Position numbers and translations under genes: made by a program. From Thiomicrorhabdus heinhorstiae (GTDB lineage: Bacteria; Pseudomonadota; Gammaproteobacteria; Thiomicrospirales; Thiomicrospiraceae), in contig NZ_JACBGI020000027.1 of the NCBI RefSeq assembly GCF_013391765.2, positions 1-32,549 on the forward strand: a DNA stretch of 32,549 bases, given 5' to 3'. This document shows positions 1-7,071 of this stretch, one piece after another. The notes below the pieces were generated by a model, which ran no database searches, was not told where the DNA came from, and worked only from the letters and a program-made list of their open reading frames with translations. Position 1 is the first letter of the stretch, and every line of letters begins with the position of its first letter.

Positions 1-11
1 ATTAATATATG

Positions 12-32
12 ATTTTAATTGTCAATTAAAAT
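12..32. promoter_or_regulatory. Perfect palindrome before hutZ (candidate operator)
   Basis: Two perfectly complementary 10-base arms (ATTTTAATTG and its reverse complement) surround a single central T, immediately before the GGAG ribosome site (33-36) of the haem utilisation gene. The position suggests a repressor operator. For a haem gene, Fur or a haem regulator is the obvious guess, but the sequence is not a clear match to the Fur consensus (TGATAAT-N-ATTATCA). The rest of the promoter lies outside the window. Confidence 0.4.
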
Positions 33-43
33 GGAGAAAAAAA

Positions 44-571
44 ATGTCAAACCAGCCGACTCTTGCCGGAATTCACAAAGAGTTTCAGGAATTTACCCTC
101 AGTCATAACAGCGTCATTCTCGGAACAGTTGACCCACATCAGCGCCCGGAGGCCAGTTATGCACCGGTTTTGAAGGACATCGATCGCTTTTATATCTATG
201 TTTCAGAGCTGTCGAAACACACTTTGAATCTGCTTGAACACCCTCGAGCGAGCCTGTTGTTTATCGAGAATGAAGAAAACGCCAAACATCTGTTTGCGCG
301 CAAGAGAGCAACCTTGGAAACTCGCGCTTTGCGAGTACCGCGCGATAGCGAGATATGGCACAAAATTATCGAAAAGATGGAAGATAAATTCGGCGAGATT
401 ATTCAGATGTTGAGACCATTGGAAGATTTTCATCTCTTCGAACTGACGCCGCAAAGTGCCGGCTATGTTCGAGGCTTTGCACAAGCTTATCGCTTAGAAG
501 GGGAAAACTTGTCGGAAGTGACCCATATCCGCGATCGCGGTCATGGAAAATCCCGGGAAAAAACCGCCTGA
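44..571 (+). CDS. hutZ: HutZ/HugZ-family haem utilisation protein
   Basis: A 175-residue protein of the pyridoxamine-phosphate-oxidase-like split-barrel fold. Several stretches match what I recall of Vibrio cholerae HutZ: SYAPV at about 39-43, the LFARKR block at 83-88, RDSEIW at 100-105, the GEII segment at 117-120 and GFAQAYRLEG near 144-153. HutZ and HugZ bind haem and degrade it or pass it on, releasing iron in the cytoplasm. His167 in the C-terminal tail (HIRDRGHGK) is the likely counterpart of the haem-ligand His of HutZ. GGAG seven bases before the ATG supports this start; an ATG at 31 is in another frame. No HutX, HutW or TonB gene is visible because the window starts just upstream. 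Length is normal for the family (about 175). Confidence 0.85.
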   Translation: MSNQPTLAGIHKEFQEFTLSHNSVILGTVDPHQRPEASYAPVLKDIDRFYIYVSELSKHTLNLLEHPRASLLFIENEENAKHLFARKRATLETRALRVPRDSEIWHKIIEKMEDKFGEIIQMLRPLEDFHLFELTPQSAGYVRGFAQAYRLEGENLSEVTHIRDRGHGKSREKTA

Positions 572-653
572 CCTCCTCCTTGTAAACAATCAAAAGGACG
601 GTGTAAATCCAAGCCGTCCCCGCCGATCTCCAACGGAATATTTCTCTCCGGGG

Positions 654-699
654 TGCGACACTGTGTCGCATTGTCCACTTTTCAAACCTCCTATATATT
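654..699 (+). promoter_or_regulatory. Promoter and palindromic operator for the bd-like cytochrome operon
   Basis: TGCGACAC, one T, then GTGTCGCA forms a perfect 17-bp palindrome at 654-670. It abuts a sigma70-like promoter: -35 TTGTCC (671-676), 17-bp spacer, -10 TATATT (694-699). With a start near 704-706 the palindrome is centred at about -42 to -44, the position used by class II activators. The odd spacing (TGCGA-N7-TCGCA) does not fit the FNR (N4) or CRP (N6) consensus, so the regulator is unknown. The rest of the 287-bp gap between genes holds a weak GGACGG/CCGTCC hairpin (596-619, no T-run) and an AT-rich stretch of repeated ACTTATAAA-like words at 719-762 that would lie in a leader of about 150 bases. 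Confidence 0.5.
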
Positions 700-858
700 T
701 CCTATCCGTATAGCAAAAGACTTATAAATCATTGACTTATAAACTTGGTTTATGACCCATAAGTAAATGCTAATACGTTTTGCCCGTTGAGCAGGGACGC
801 GACGCGGGCTCTTCAACAATTTCTGCTGTTTGAGTTCATTTGAATCTAGGAGGAAAAA

Positions 859-2241
859 ATGCTCGAAACCCTCGGCCTCTATCCCAGCTGGTATGTGCCT
901 GTTATCGGTTCTGCCTGGGTAATGGGGATTATCGGAACCATCCACGTTCTGGCATCACACACTTCAGTCGGCGCCTCGTGGCTGTTTGCCCTGATTGAAA
1001 CCAAAGCGGTGCGGGAAAACAAACCCGAACTAATGGAATACATCAAAAAATACGGCGTCTTCCTGCTGGTCTTTTCTTACATTATCGGCTCGATTACCGG
1101 CCCGGGTATCTGGTACGCGATTACCGTCGCTTCGCCCAAAGGGGTCGGAGGACTGATTCACAACTTCGTCTGGGTATGGGCTGCCGAATGGGTCTATTTC
1201 ACCGTCGAAGTCATCGGGGTCTATGCACTGGTCTATCTGATCGGAAAAATCGATCCGAAAACCCACTTGAAACTGACCTGGACCTTCGCTTTGGCCTCCT
1301 GGGCCACTATGCTGCTGATAGTCGGTATCCTGTCGTTTATGATGTGGCCGGGTAATGAAAGCTGGTATCAGACCGGCTCGACACTGGACGCTTTCTTCAA
1401 TCTCAACTTCTTTGCCCACCTCGGCCTGCGTACCGCCTTTATGTTCGCGATTGCCGGAGCGGTCGGCGGTATTCTGGCGGCAACCATGAAAGACAAAGAA
1501 GTACGTATCGAAATCACCCGCTTCCTGTCAAAAATGGGCATCGCCGGAGTCTTTCTCGGCCTGATCATGTGGATGTGGTATGTGCAGACCCTGCCGGAAA
1601 ACGCCCGCATCATTATGCAGACTCAGCTGCCAAGTTACATTGCACCGACACTGTTTGCGGTTCTGGCGGCAACCCTGATCTATTTTGCCTGGAGTGCCTG
1701 GAAACCTTTACAGCTGAAGCAGGGCTTTGCCGTCGCCATGACCGCAATCATCGCGATTGCCGGGCTCTGGCCGGAAGAACGTTCGCGCGAGTCGATCCGC
1801 AAGCCGTATGTGGCTGGTCAATATATCTACTCCAATCAGACCATCGCCCGCGATGTTGAAGGCAAGCAGATCAAATCCAATTTGCCGCAGATTGCCGAAC
1901 ACGGTGTTTTAAAAACGCATCCGTTCACACCAGTCTCGCTACGGGAAGTGACCGAGACCAATCGCCTGCAGGCCGGAGAATTCATCGCCAAAGTGATGTG
2001 TGCCAACTGCCACAGCATGGAAAACACAGGTCTGAGACCCATGCCGCAAAAACTGCACGGTTCAACCGATGTCGCCATGATCAAAGCCTACCTTGGCGGT
2101 GCTTTATATAACGGCACCGTACCTTATATGCCGCGCATTCCGTTACCGGAATTCGAACAGCAACTGGTAGCCGAATACCTTGCCAGCCTGTCGCAACCGC
2201 AAGCGGCCATGAAGCAATTGACTCTGGCCGAGTCCCGTTAA
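859..2241 (+). CDS. Cytochrome bd-like subunit I (CydA-like) fused to a C-terminal haem c domain
   Basis: A 460-residue protein with about eight membrane segments (roughly 15-45, 64-90, 101-130, 138-162, 182-208, 222-243, 262-280, 287-305) and then a soluble domain. The segment IHVLASHTSVGASWLFALIET (27-47) lines up with the first helix of E. coli CydA, placing His29 at the position of haem ligand His19. Glu110/Glu117 and His187 match CydA Glu99/Glu107 and His186. The Q-loop and GRQPW motif of quinol oxidases are absent. The C-terminal domain has CANCH (381-385) and a possible Met424 ligand, so it should bind covalent haem c. An even number of helices places it in the periplasm, like the CydA N-terminus. 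Electrons probably come from a cytochrome c rather than quinol. The bd superfamily families called OR-C resemble this. AGGAGG precedes the ATG. Confidence 0.8.
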   Translation: MLETLGLYPSWYVPVIGSAWVMGIIGTIHVLASHTSVGASWLFALIETKAVRENKPELMEYIKKYGVFLLVFSYIIGSITGPGIWYAITVASPKGVGGLIHNFVWVWAAEWVYFTVEVIGVYALVYLIGKIDPKTHLKLTWTFALASWATMLLIVGILSFMMWPGNESWYQTGSTLDAFFNLNFFAHLGLRTAFMFAIAGAVGGILAATMKDKEVRIEITRFLSKMGIAGVFLGLIMWMWYVQTLPENARIIMQTQLPSYIAPTLFAVLAATLIYFAWSAWKPLQLKQGFAVAMTAIIAIAGLWPEERSRESIRKPYVAGQYIYSNQTIARDVEGKQIKSNLPQIAEHGVLKTHPFTPVSLREVTETNRLQAGEFIAKVMCANCHSMENTGLRPMPQKLHGSTDVAMIKAYLGGALYNGTVPYMPRIPLPEFEQQLVAEYLASLSQPQAAMKQLTLAESR

Positions 2242-2255
2242 TCAAGGAGATTTTT

Positions 2256-3491
2256 ATGGAATTAACCGCTAACGAAACGGTCGCGGCCACCTTACAGGTC
2301 TTGCGCGATCCGGCCGGGATCCCTTCCCACCCGGTGGTCTTTCAGGTGTTGATGGTTTTCACTTGGGTATTTCACATGCTGTTCGTCAATATCACGCTCG
2401 GTAGCGCACTTTTATCGCTCTACGCTTTTCAGCATCGGCAAAATCGGCATTGGAATCAGCTATCCCAGGGGATGACTAAAGCCGCTAAAGTCAGTGTCAG
2501 CATGCTGATCGTACTTGGCGTTGCCCCTCTGCTATTCACACAGGTCATCTACGACCCGCAATGGTACAGCTCGAATGTGCTGTCGGCCGCCTGGGCGATC
2601 GGTTTTATTTTTACGCTGATTCTCGGTTACTCAAGCTGGTTTGTGTTCTATTTCAAAAACCACGACGGTGTCAAAAACTCTGCAATCTGGTGGGGAATCT
2701 TCGGTCTGGCAATGTTCGTGCTGGACGGCTTCATCATGCACGTTCTGTCTTATCAGGCTTTATTGCCGGAACAGTGGTTAAGCTGGTACAGCGCAGACGG
2801 TCAGGCAGACATGTCGGGAACGGGTCTTCACGCTTATCAACCCGGGCGTTTCCTGTTTTTCATGGCGATGAGTATTACGGTTCTCGGGGCTTTCCTCAGC
2901 GCTTACGCCCACTACTACAAGGTTCGCGAAGACAAAGAGCACCATTATCTGACGTTCGTTAATCGTCTCGGGCGAAAATTCACCTTCGCCGGTCTGCTAA
3001 TGCAGAGCGTGACCTTCGTCTGGTGGCTCTTCGATCTTCCGGAACATCTACAGGCACTGCAAAGTCCACTTTCATGGGGCATCCTGCTGTTTATGGCGGT
3101 ATTTGCCGCCATCATCAAAGGCAAACAAAGCCGTGAAATGCCGGCAAGTTATTTCTCTCTGGCAATGGCGTTCGGCTTAATCGCATTGATCGGTATCTTC
3201 CGCGAAGCCTTGCGTATTCACTATATGCTGCCGTTCGACTACGACATTACCGATTACAAAGTGATGGAAGACATCCCCAGTACTGCCCTGTTTTTTATGA
3301 CTCTGATCGGCGTCGGCGGTCTGGTCGGCGGCTTTTTCCTGACGGCCATCTACAAGGCGGGGCGAACACAAGGCATGTACCAGGCCTCTAAACAGGTGTC
3401 GCAGCTCGGTTCCGCAGCGGTTGGCATTATGATCGGCTGGATTGCCGTCTTCTTTTTGACCGGGATCTGGGTCTGGTTACACAACGTTTAA
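2256..3491 (+). CDS. Second membrane subunit of the bd-like complex, divergent CydA-like
   Basis: A 411-residue protein with about ten hydrophobic segments, starting 14 bases after the haem c fusion subunit with AAGGAG before its ATG. The first helix (VFHMLFVNITLG, 38-49) resembles the CydA motif YHFLFVPLTLG, with His40 at the haem-ligand place. LGVAPLLFTQVIYDPQWYSSN (87-107) resembles the CydA stretch LGVATGLTMEFQFG..WSYYS. The glutamates of the next helix (E. coli Glu99/Glu107) have no counterpart, so it may keep only one haem or none. It is therefore probably a paralogous CydA-type partner in the CydB position, although a plain CydB-like subunit is possible. No CxxCH is present. Its role would be to pair with the upstream subunit in the inner membrane; this is inference from adjacency and similarity by eye. 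Confidence 0.6.
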   Translation: MELTANETVAATLQVLRDPAGIPSHPVVFQVLMVFTWVFHMLFVNITLGSALLSLYAFQHRQNRHWNQLSQGMTKAAKVSVSMLIVLGVAPLLFTQVIYDPQWYSSNVLSAAWAIGFIFTLILGYSSWFVFYFKNHDGVKNSAIWWGIFGLAMFVLDGFIMHVLSYQALLPEQWLSWYSADGQADMSGTGLHAYQPGRFLFFMAMSITVLGAFLSAYAHYYKVREDKEHHYLTFVNRLGRKFTFAGLLMQSVTFVWWLFDLPEHLQALQSPLSWGILLFMAVFAAIIKGKQSREMPASYFSLAMAFGLIALIGIFREALRIHYMLPFDYDITDYKVMEDIPSTALFFMTLIGVGGLVGGFFLTAIYKAGRTQGMYQASKQVSQLGSAAVGIMIGWIAVFFLTGIWVWLHNV

Positions 3492-3536
3492 TTTTGCGGT
3501 CTGACTTTGCAAATATAAATTTAAAGGATTCTTTTT

Positions 3537-3863
3537 ATGAAAACACCCATGAAATCTGTACTGAAAGCCTCACTCGTTTCGGTGACATTAATCACTGCTG
3601 CCAGCGCTCAATCGGTCCAGGCTGGCGATGTGCAGCAAGGCAAGCAGAAAGCGGCTTTGTGTTTCTCCTGCCACGGCGAACAGGGGAGAGCGATTCTACC
3701 GCAATACCCGAACCTGTCCGGACAGAGTGCGAAATATCTCAGTATCGCCTTGAAAGGTTACAAAAACGGCACTCGCCTTGATCCTGTCATGGCACCGATG
3801 GCAAAAATTCTCAGCGAAGACGACATCGCCAATATCAGCGCTTATTTCGCAACCTTTCAATAA
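3537..3863 (+). CDS. Periplasmic class I c-type cytochrome (c553/c4-like)
   Basis: A 108-residue exported monohaem cytochrome. A signal peptide runs from Met1 to about Ala29 (SVQA/GD). CFSCH at 42-46 is the covalent haem site and Met85 or Met88 in VMAPMAK is the likely sixth ligand. NISAYFATF at the C-terminus is the usual last helix of cytochromes c553 and c4. A good AAAGGA site lies before the ATG. It is the third gene of the bd-like operon and ends just before a strong terminator. The natural inference is that it delivers electrons to the haem c domain of the first subunit, or takes them from an upstream donor such as the bc1 complex or a sulfur-oxidising enzyme. A second in-frame Met5 is a possible alternative start with little effect on the signal peptide. 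Confidence 0.85.
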   Translation: MKTPMKSVLKASLVSVTLITAASAQSVQAGDVQQGKQKAALCFSCHGEQGRAILPQYPNLSGQSAKYLSIALKGYKNGTRLDPVMAPMAKILSEDDIANISAYFATFQ

Positions 3864-3888
3864 ATCCGAGCCTAAAGCCTAATCTTCA

Positions 3889-3910
3889 GCCGCCGTTCTC
3901 GGCGGCTTTT
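3889..3910 (+). terminator. Rho-independent terminator of the bd-like cytochrome operon
   Basis: GCCGCCG (3889-3895), loop TTCT and CGGCGGC (3900-3906) form a perfect 7-bp GC stem followed by TTTT. It lies 26 bases after the cytochrome c stop codon. This marks the respiratory cassette as a transcription unit separate from the zinc operon. Confidence 0.9.
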
Positions 3911-3960
3911 CCCAAACCACTCCTCAAACGATTTTCTTATCTCCGCATCTTCTTCACTCC

Positions 3961-4012
3961 AGGCTCGATTACAAAAGGCTCGATTACAAAAGGCTCGATT
4001 ACAAAAGGCTCG
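3961..4012 (+). repeat. 15-bp tandem repeat, about 3.5 copies
   Basis: The unit AGGCTCGATTACAAA is repeated exactly at 3961, 3976 and 3991, then begins again with AGGCTCG at 4006. It ends eight bases before the Zur box. Copies are identical, which implies recent slippage expansion. It could alter the spacing of upstream promoter elements or be neutral. Confidence 0.95.
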
Positions 4013-4019
4013 TCAAACA

Positions 4020-4045
4020 AATAGTTATGTTATAACATAACTATT
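4020..4045. promoter_or_regulatory. Zur box in the promoter of the zinc operon
   Basis: AATAGTTATGTTA followed directly by its reverse complement gives a perfect 26-bp palindrome with core GTTATGTTATAACATAAC. This matches the gammaproteobacterial Zur operator (roughly GTTATATTATAACAT types). The downstream genes, including zur, are all of zinc-starvation families, which supports the call. The core also contains TATAAC, usable as a -10 element, so Zur binding would block RNA polymerase directly when zinc is plentiful. Confidence 0.88.
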
Positions 4046-4095
4046 ATTTCTTTCCGCTTTGGCGAATCACTGTGCATCTTAGGAAACTTAAAAAG

Positions 4096-5283
4096 ATGAA
4101 ATCTTTACCTGTTACCGTCCTATCCGGGTTTTTGGGCGCCGGAAAAACCACCCTTCTGAACTATATCCTGCAAAACCGGCAAGGCCTGAAAGTAGCGGTC
4201 ATCGTCAACGATATGAGCGAAATCAATATCGATTCGTCACTGCTGCAAAATGACGTCCAACTGAATCGCGCCGAAGAAAAAATGGTCGAAATGTCCAACG
4301 GCTGCATCTGCTGCACTCTGCGCGAAGATCTGCTGGTGGAGATCTCCGCACTGGCAGAGAGCGGCCGCTACGACTACCTGCTGATCGAATCGACCGGTAT
4401 CTCCGAACCTTTGCCAGTGGCCGAAACCTTTACCTTTACCGACGAAAGCGGGCGCTCGCTGTCGGATGTCGCACGTTTGGATACCATGGTGACTGTGGTG
4501 GACGGAGTCAATTTCCTGAAAGATTACCAACGCGCTTTGTCTCTGCAGGAAGCCGGAGAGAGTCTCGGTGAGGAAGACGAACGCAATGTGGCCGACCTGC
4601 TCATCGATCAGATCGAGTTCGCCAATGTCCTGCTGATCAGCAAAACCGATTTGATTGACGAAAAGCAGCGCCAACAACTTTACGGAGTGCTGAAAACCCT
4701 GAACCCGGATGCCGAAGTCCATGCGATCTCCAACGGTGAAATCGATCTGAGCCGTCTGTTGAATACCGGCTTGTTCGACTTTGCCAAAGCGCAGCTGGCT
4801 CCGGGCTGGCTTAAGGAAATGCGCGGTGAGCATATTCCGGAAACCGAAGAGTACGGTATCGCCAGCTTCAGCTATAAGGCACGCAAACCTTTCCATCCGC
4901 AAAAGTTCTGGAATTTCCTGCATCAGGACTGGCAACAGGGACGTCTGCTAAGATCCAAAGGCTATTTCTGGCTGGCAAGCCAGCCGCAGATGGCCGGTAT
5001 ATGGAGTCAGGCCGGCGGGATCGCCCACCACGGTTGGGCCGGCATGTTCTGGAAAGCGGTTCCCGAATCGCAATGGCCTCAAGACGAAGAAGCGCGCAAA
5101 TTCATTCAGGCAAAATGGCAGGAACCTTTCGGCGACATGCGTCAGGAACTGGTGTTTATCGGCCAGGATCTGGATGCCGATCAGGTTTGCCACCAGTTGG
5201 ATTCCTGCCTTTTGAGCGACGAAGAGTTACATGCTGGCGTAGAATACTGGTATCAACTGCAAGACCCGTTTCGAGAGGCTTAA
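4096..5283 (+). CDS. COG0523 (CobW-type) GTPase, zinc metallochaperone candidate
   Basis: A 395-residue G3E-family GTPase. It shows a Walker A motif GFLGAGKT (11-18), the metal-binding CICC motif (70-73, COG0523 signature CxCC), ESTGISEP as switch/Walker B region, SKTD as the guanine-specificity motif, and a C-terminal CobW_C domain after about residue 250. Zinc-regulated members (ZigA, YeiR, ZNG1 relatives) are thought to hand zinc to essential enzymes during starvation. A GTG at 4072 opens the same frame, but the ATG at 4096, preceded by AGGA (4081-4084), gives the normal N-terminus (MKSLPVTVLSGFLGAGKTT) and is chosen here. It is the first gene after the Zur box and seven bases before zur. 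Which client protein it serves cannot be read from the sequence. Confidence 0.85.
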   Translation: MKSLPVTVLSGFLGAGKTTLLNYILQNRQGLKVAVIVNDMSEINIDSSLLQNDVQLNRAEEKMVEMSNGCICCTLREDLLVEISALAESGRYDYLLIESTGISEPLPVAETFTFTDESGRSLSDVARLDTMVTVVDGVNFLKDYQRALSLQEAGESLGEEDERNVADLLIDQIEFANVLLISKTDLIDEKQRQQLYGVLKTLNPDAEVHAISNGEIDLSRLLNTGLFDFAKAQLAPGWLKEMRGEHIPETEEYGIASFSYKARKPFHPQKFWNFLHQDWQQGRLLRSKGYFWLASQPQMAGIWSQAGGIAHHGWAGMFWKAVPESQWPQDEEARKFIQAKWQEPFGDMRQELVFIGQDLDADQVCHQLDSCLLSDEELHAGVEYWYQLQDPFREA

Positions 5284-5290
5284 TCAACTT

Positions 5291-5752
5291 ATGGATTCGC
5301 TAGAACAAAATCTGACCCAAGTACGCATTCAATGTCAAAACAACGGCGTCAAACTGACTCCTTTACGCGAACAGGTATTGCGCATCATGCTGCAAAACAC
5401 CCAGCCGCAGAGTGCCTACGAGATTTTACAAAGCTACCAGAACGAATATAACCCCAAGGCGCAACCGATGACCATCTACCGCGCTTTGAATTTTCTCGAA
5501 CAGATTGATGCGGTGCATCGCCTCTCTTCGACACGCCAATATATTGTCTGCGACCATCTCGGGCACGGCCATTCTCATCACGGATTTACCCAGTTTCTGA
5601 TCTGTGACGAATGCGGCCAGCTCCAAGAGATCGAAATGGAAGAGTCAATTTGGCAAAAACTGTTGAACGAAGCCGCCGCTTATCAATTCACCCCCAACTC
5701 GACGGCGATTGAAATTCACGGCTTATGCCGGCAATGCGCATCTTCAATATGA
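5291..5752 (+). CDS. zur: Zinc uptake regulator Zur (Fur family)
   Basis: A 153-residue Fur-family repressor. The winged-helix domain occupies about 1-80, with LTPLREQVL (22-30) and the recognition region PMTIYRALNFLE (59-70). Structural zinc cysteines are CDEC (105-108) and CRQC (146-149), with the His-rich regulatory segment CDHLGHGHSHHG (87-98) between domains. That His arrangement and the zinc gene neighbours favour Zur over Fur. When zinc-loaded it should bind the palindrome at 4020-4045 and shut off its own operon, a negative feedback loop. It starts seven bases after the GTPase stop codon without a strong Shine-Dalgarno, so translational coupling is likely. Confidence 0.88.
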   Translation: MDSLEQNLTQVRIQCQNNGVKLTPLREQVLRIMLQNTQPQSAYEILQSYQNEYNPKAQPMTIYRALNFLEQIDAVHRLSSTRQYIVCDHLGHGHSHHGFTQFLICDECGQLQEIEMEESIWQKLLNEAAAYQFTPNSTAIEIHGLCRQCASSI

Positions 5753-5818
5753 TGTCATTCTTTTGATGACCAACTGCCAATATGATCTGCTGAAACCTTT
5801 AACTGCAAGGGCTTATTC

Positions 5819-6364
5819 ATGTCTATAAAACCCCTTATTTACACTGCTCTTTTCCCTCTTCTGCTCGGAAGTTCGCTGTCGGCATATGCCGAAGACGAGC
5901 ACCATCATCACGAACACGGTGCCCATGAACACGGTATTGCCGAAATGGATGTCGCAATTGCCGGAAAACAATTGATGATCGACCTGGAAAGTCCGGCACA
6001 TAATCTGTTCGGTTTCGAACATGCTCCGCAAACCAAACAACAGAAAGAACTTTTCGAACAGAAACGTCAACAGCTCCGCAAAGGCGCGCCTTTTATTCTG
6101 CCGCAAGCGGCCGGATGCCGTTTGGTTGAACGTGAGGATAATCTTGACGAACTGCAACATAAAACCGGCGGACACAGCGATCTTGATTTCGAGTGGCAGT
6201 TTGAATGCGCCGATACCGCCAAGTTGAATGTCATCGACGCAAAACCCTTGTTTGCCAGCTGGCCTCATCTGTTGAAATTGAGAGTGGAATGGCTGCGCGG
6301 AGGCGTCCAATCAGCACAGACGCTGGATAAACACGCAACGGAATTACGCCTGACTTCGGAGTAG
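5819..6364 (+). CDS. zrgA: DUF2796 periplasmic zinc-binding protein (ZrgA-like)
   Basis: A 181-residue exported protein. The signal peptide ends near SAYA/ED (about 24-26). It is followed at once by a His cluster, DEHHHHEHGAHEHG (26-39), an obvious metal site. The body matches DUF2796: GIAEMDVAIAGKQLMIDLESPAHNLFGFEHAP near 39-70 and a second half with CADTAKL. From memory, the Vibrio cholerae homologue ZrgA is the periplasmic zinc-binding component of the Zur-regulated ZrgABCDE system. It sits 66 bases after zur and two bases before the ABC ATPase gene, so it is almost certainly the binding partner of the adjacent ABC machinery. The symbol is given on family and context, not on a search. Confidence 0.8.
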   Translation: MSIKPLIYTALFPLLLGSSLSAYAEDEHHHHEHGAHEHGIAEMDVAIAGKQLMIDLESPAHNLFGFEHAPQTKQQKELFEQKRQQLRKGAPFILPQAAGCRLVEREDNLDELQHKTGGHSDLDFEWQFECADTAKLNVIDAKPLFASWPHLLKLRVEWLRGGVQSAQTLDKHATELRLTSE

Positions 6365-6366
6365 CA

Positions 6367-7071
6367 ATGATGGCATTATCGCCAAACGTTCAATCAGCAC
6401 TGGAAATAGACCGGCTGCAATTCTCCTGGCCAGGAAGTAGTAAAGCCCTGTTACAGGTCCCGGAACTCAAAATCGCGCAGGGCGAACATCTTTTTATCGA
6501 AGGTCCTAGCGGCAGCGGCAAGTCGACGCTGCTAAACCTGCTTAGCGGTATTTTGCTACCGCAGCAGGGTTCGATTCGCCTGCTGGGTCAGGATCTGGCT
6601 GAGATGAAAAACGCCCAGCGTGACCGTTTCCGTGCCGACCATCTGGGGATTATTTTCCAGCAGTTTAATCTGCTGACCTATCTGACCCCGATCGAAAACA
6701 TTTTGCTCAGTTTGCAAGCCTCGCCGCAGAAGGCGGCTAAGGTGGAAAACGCTTCACGTGAAGCACAGGCATTGTTAGCCCAATTGGGTTTAAGCTCTGT
6801 ACAGAACAACAGTCATTCCCTGAGTGTCGGCCAGCAACAGCGAGTCGCTGCGGCACGCGCCCTGATCGGCAAACCGGAAATCATTCTTGCCGACGAACCG
6901 ACTTCGGCACTGGACAGCGATCATCGGCACCGTTTTATCGAACAGTTGTTTCAGACCGCTGCTTCCGCCAATGCCAGCATTATTTTCGTCAGCCACGATC
7001 ACAGTCTGAAAAGCCATTTCGAGCACAGCTTTCGTTTAACTCCGGCAGCGGAGGAAAACGATGGCATTTAG
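6367..7071 (+). CDS. ABC transporter ATP-binding protein (LolD/MacB type) of the zinc operon
   Basis: A 234-residue nucleotide-binding domain with all key motifs: Walker A GPSGSGKST (46-54), Q-loop QQFNLL (98-103), signature LSVGQQQR (152-159), Walker B IILADE (172-177) and switch His210 (SHDHS). It resembles LolD, MacB and FtsE, the group that pairs with FtsX-like permeases, and the permease follows with an 11-base overlap. ZrgB of the Vibrio system is the expected equivalent. There are two adjacent ATGs (6367, 6370). The stretch coding ASREA (129-133) holds a 14-bp parS-like palindrome, listed separately. Confidence 0.85.
   Translation: MMALSPNVQSALEIDRLQFSWPGSSKALLQVPELKIAQGEHLFIEGPSGSGKSTLLNLLSGILLPQQGSIRLLGQDLAEMKNAQRDRFRADHLGIIFQQFNLLTYLTPIENILLSLQASPQKAAKVENASREAQALLAQLGLSSVQNNSHSLSVGQQQRVAAARALIGKPEIILADEPTSALDSDHRHRFIEQLFQTAASANASIIFVSHDHSLKSHFEHSFRLTPAAEENDGI
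6751..6764. other. parS-like palindrome inside the ABC ATPase gene
   Basis: GCTTCACGTGAAGC is a perfect 14-bp palindrome. It keeps the TTCACGTGAA core of the chromosomal parS consensus (TGTTTCACGTGAAACA) and matches it at 13 of 16 positions when flanks are included. A parB gene of the chromosomal type is about 18 kb away in this window. Position inside a coding sequence is not unusual for parS, but both arms carry C for T and may bind weakly. Confidence 0.35.

Noticed and set aside
596-619. Terminator after hutZ
   Set aside because: The GGACGG/CCGTCC stem has a 12-base loop and no T-run, so it is too weak to call.
3494-3781. 95-residue open frame overlapping the cytochrome c gene
   Set aside because: It lies in another frame of a clear cytochrome with signal peptide and CxxCH, and has no family features or ribosome site.
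4072-4095. GTG start for the CobW-type gene
   Set aside because: It would add eight basic residues before the normal N-terminus and has no good ribosome site; the ATG at 4096 fits the family.
4237-4935. Long 232-residue antisense open frame in the CobW-type gene
   Set aside because: It is the shadow of a strongly recognisable GTPase; composition and lack of motifs fit an antisense artefact.
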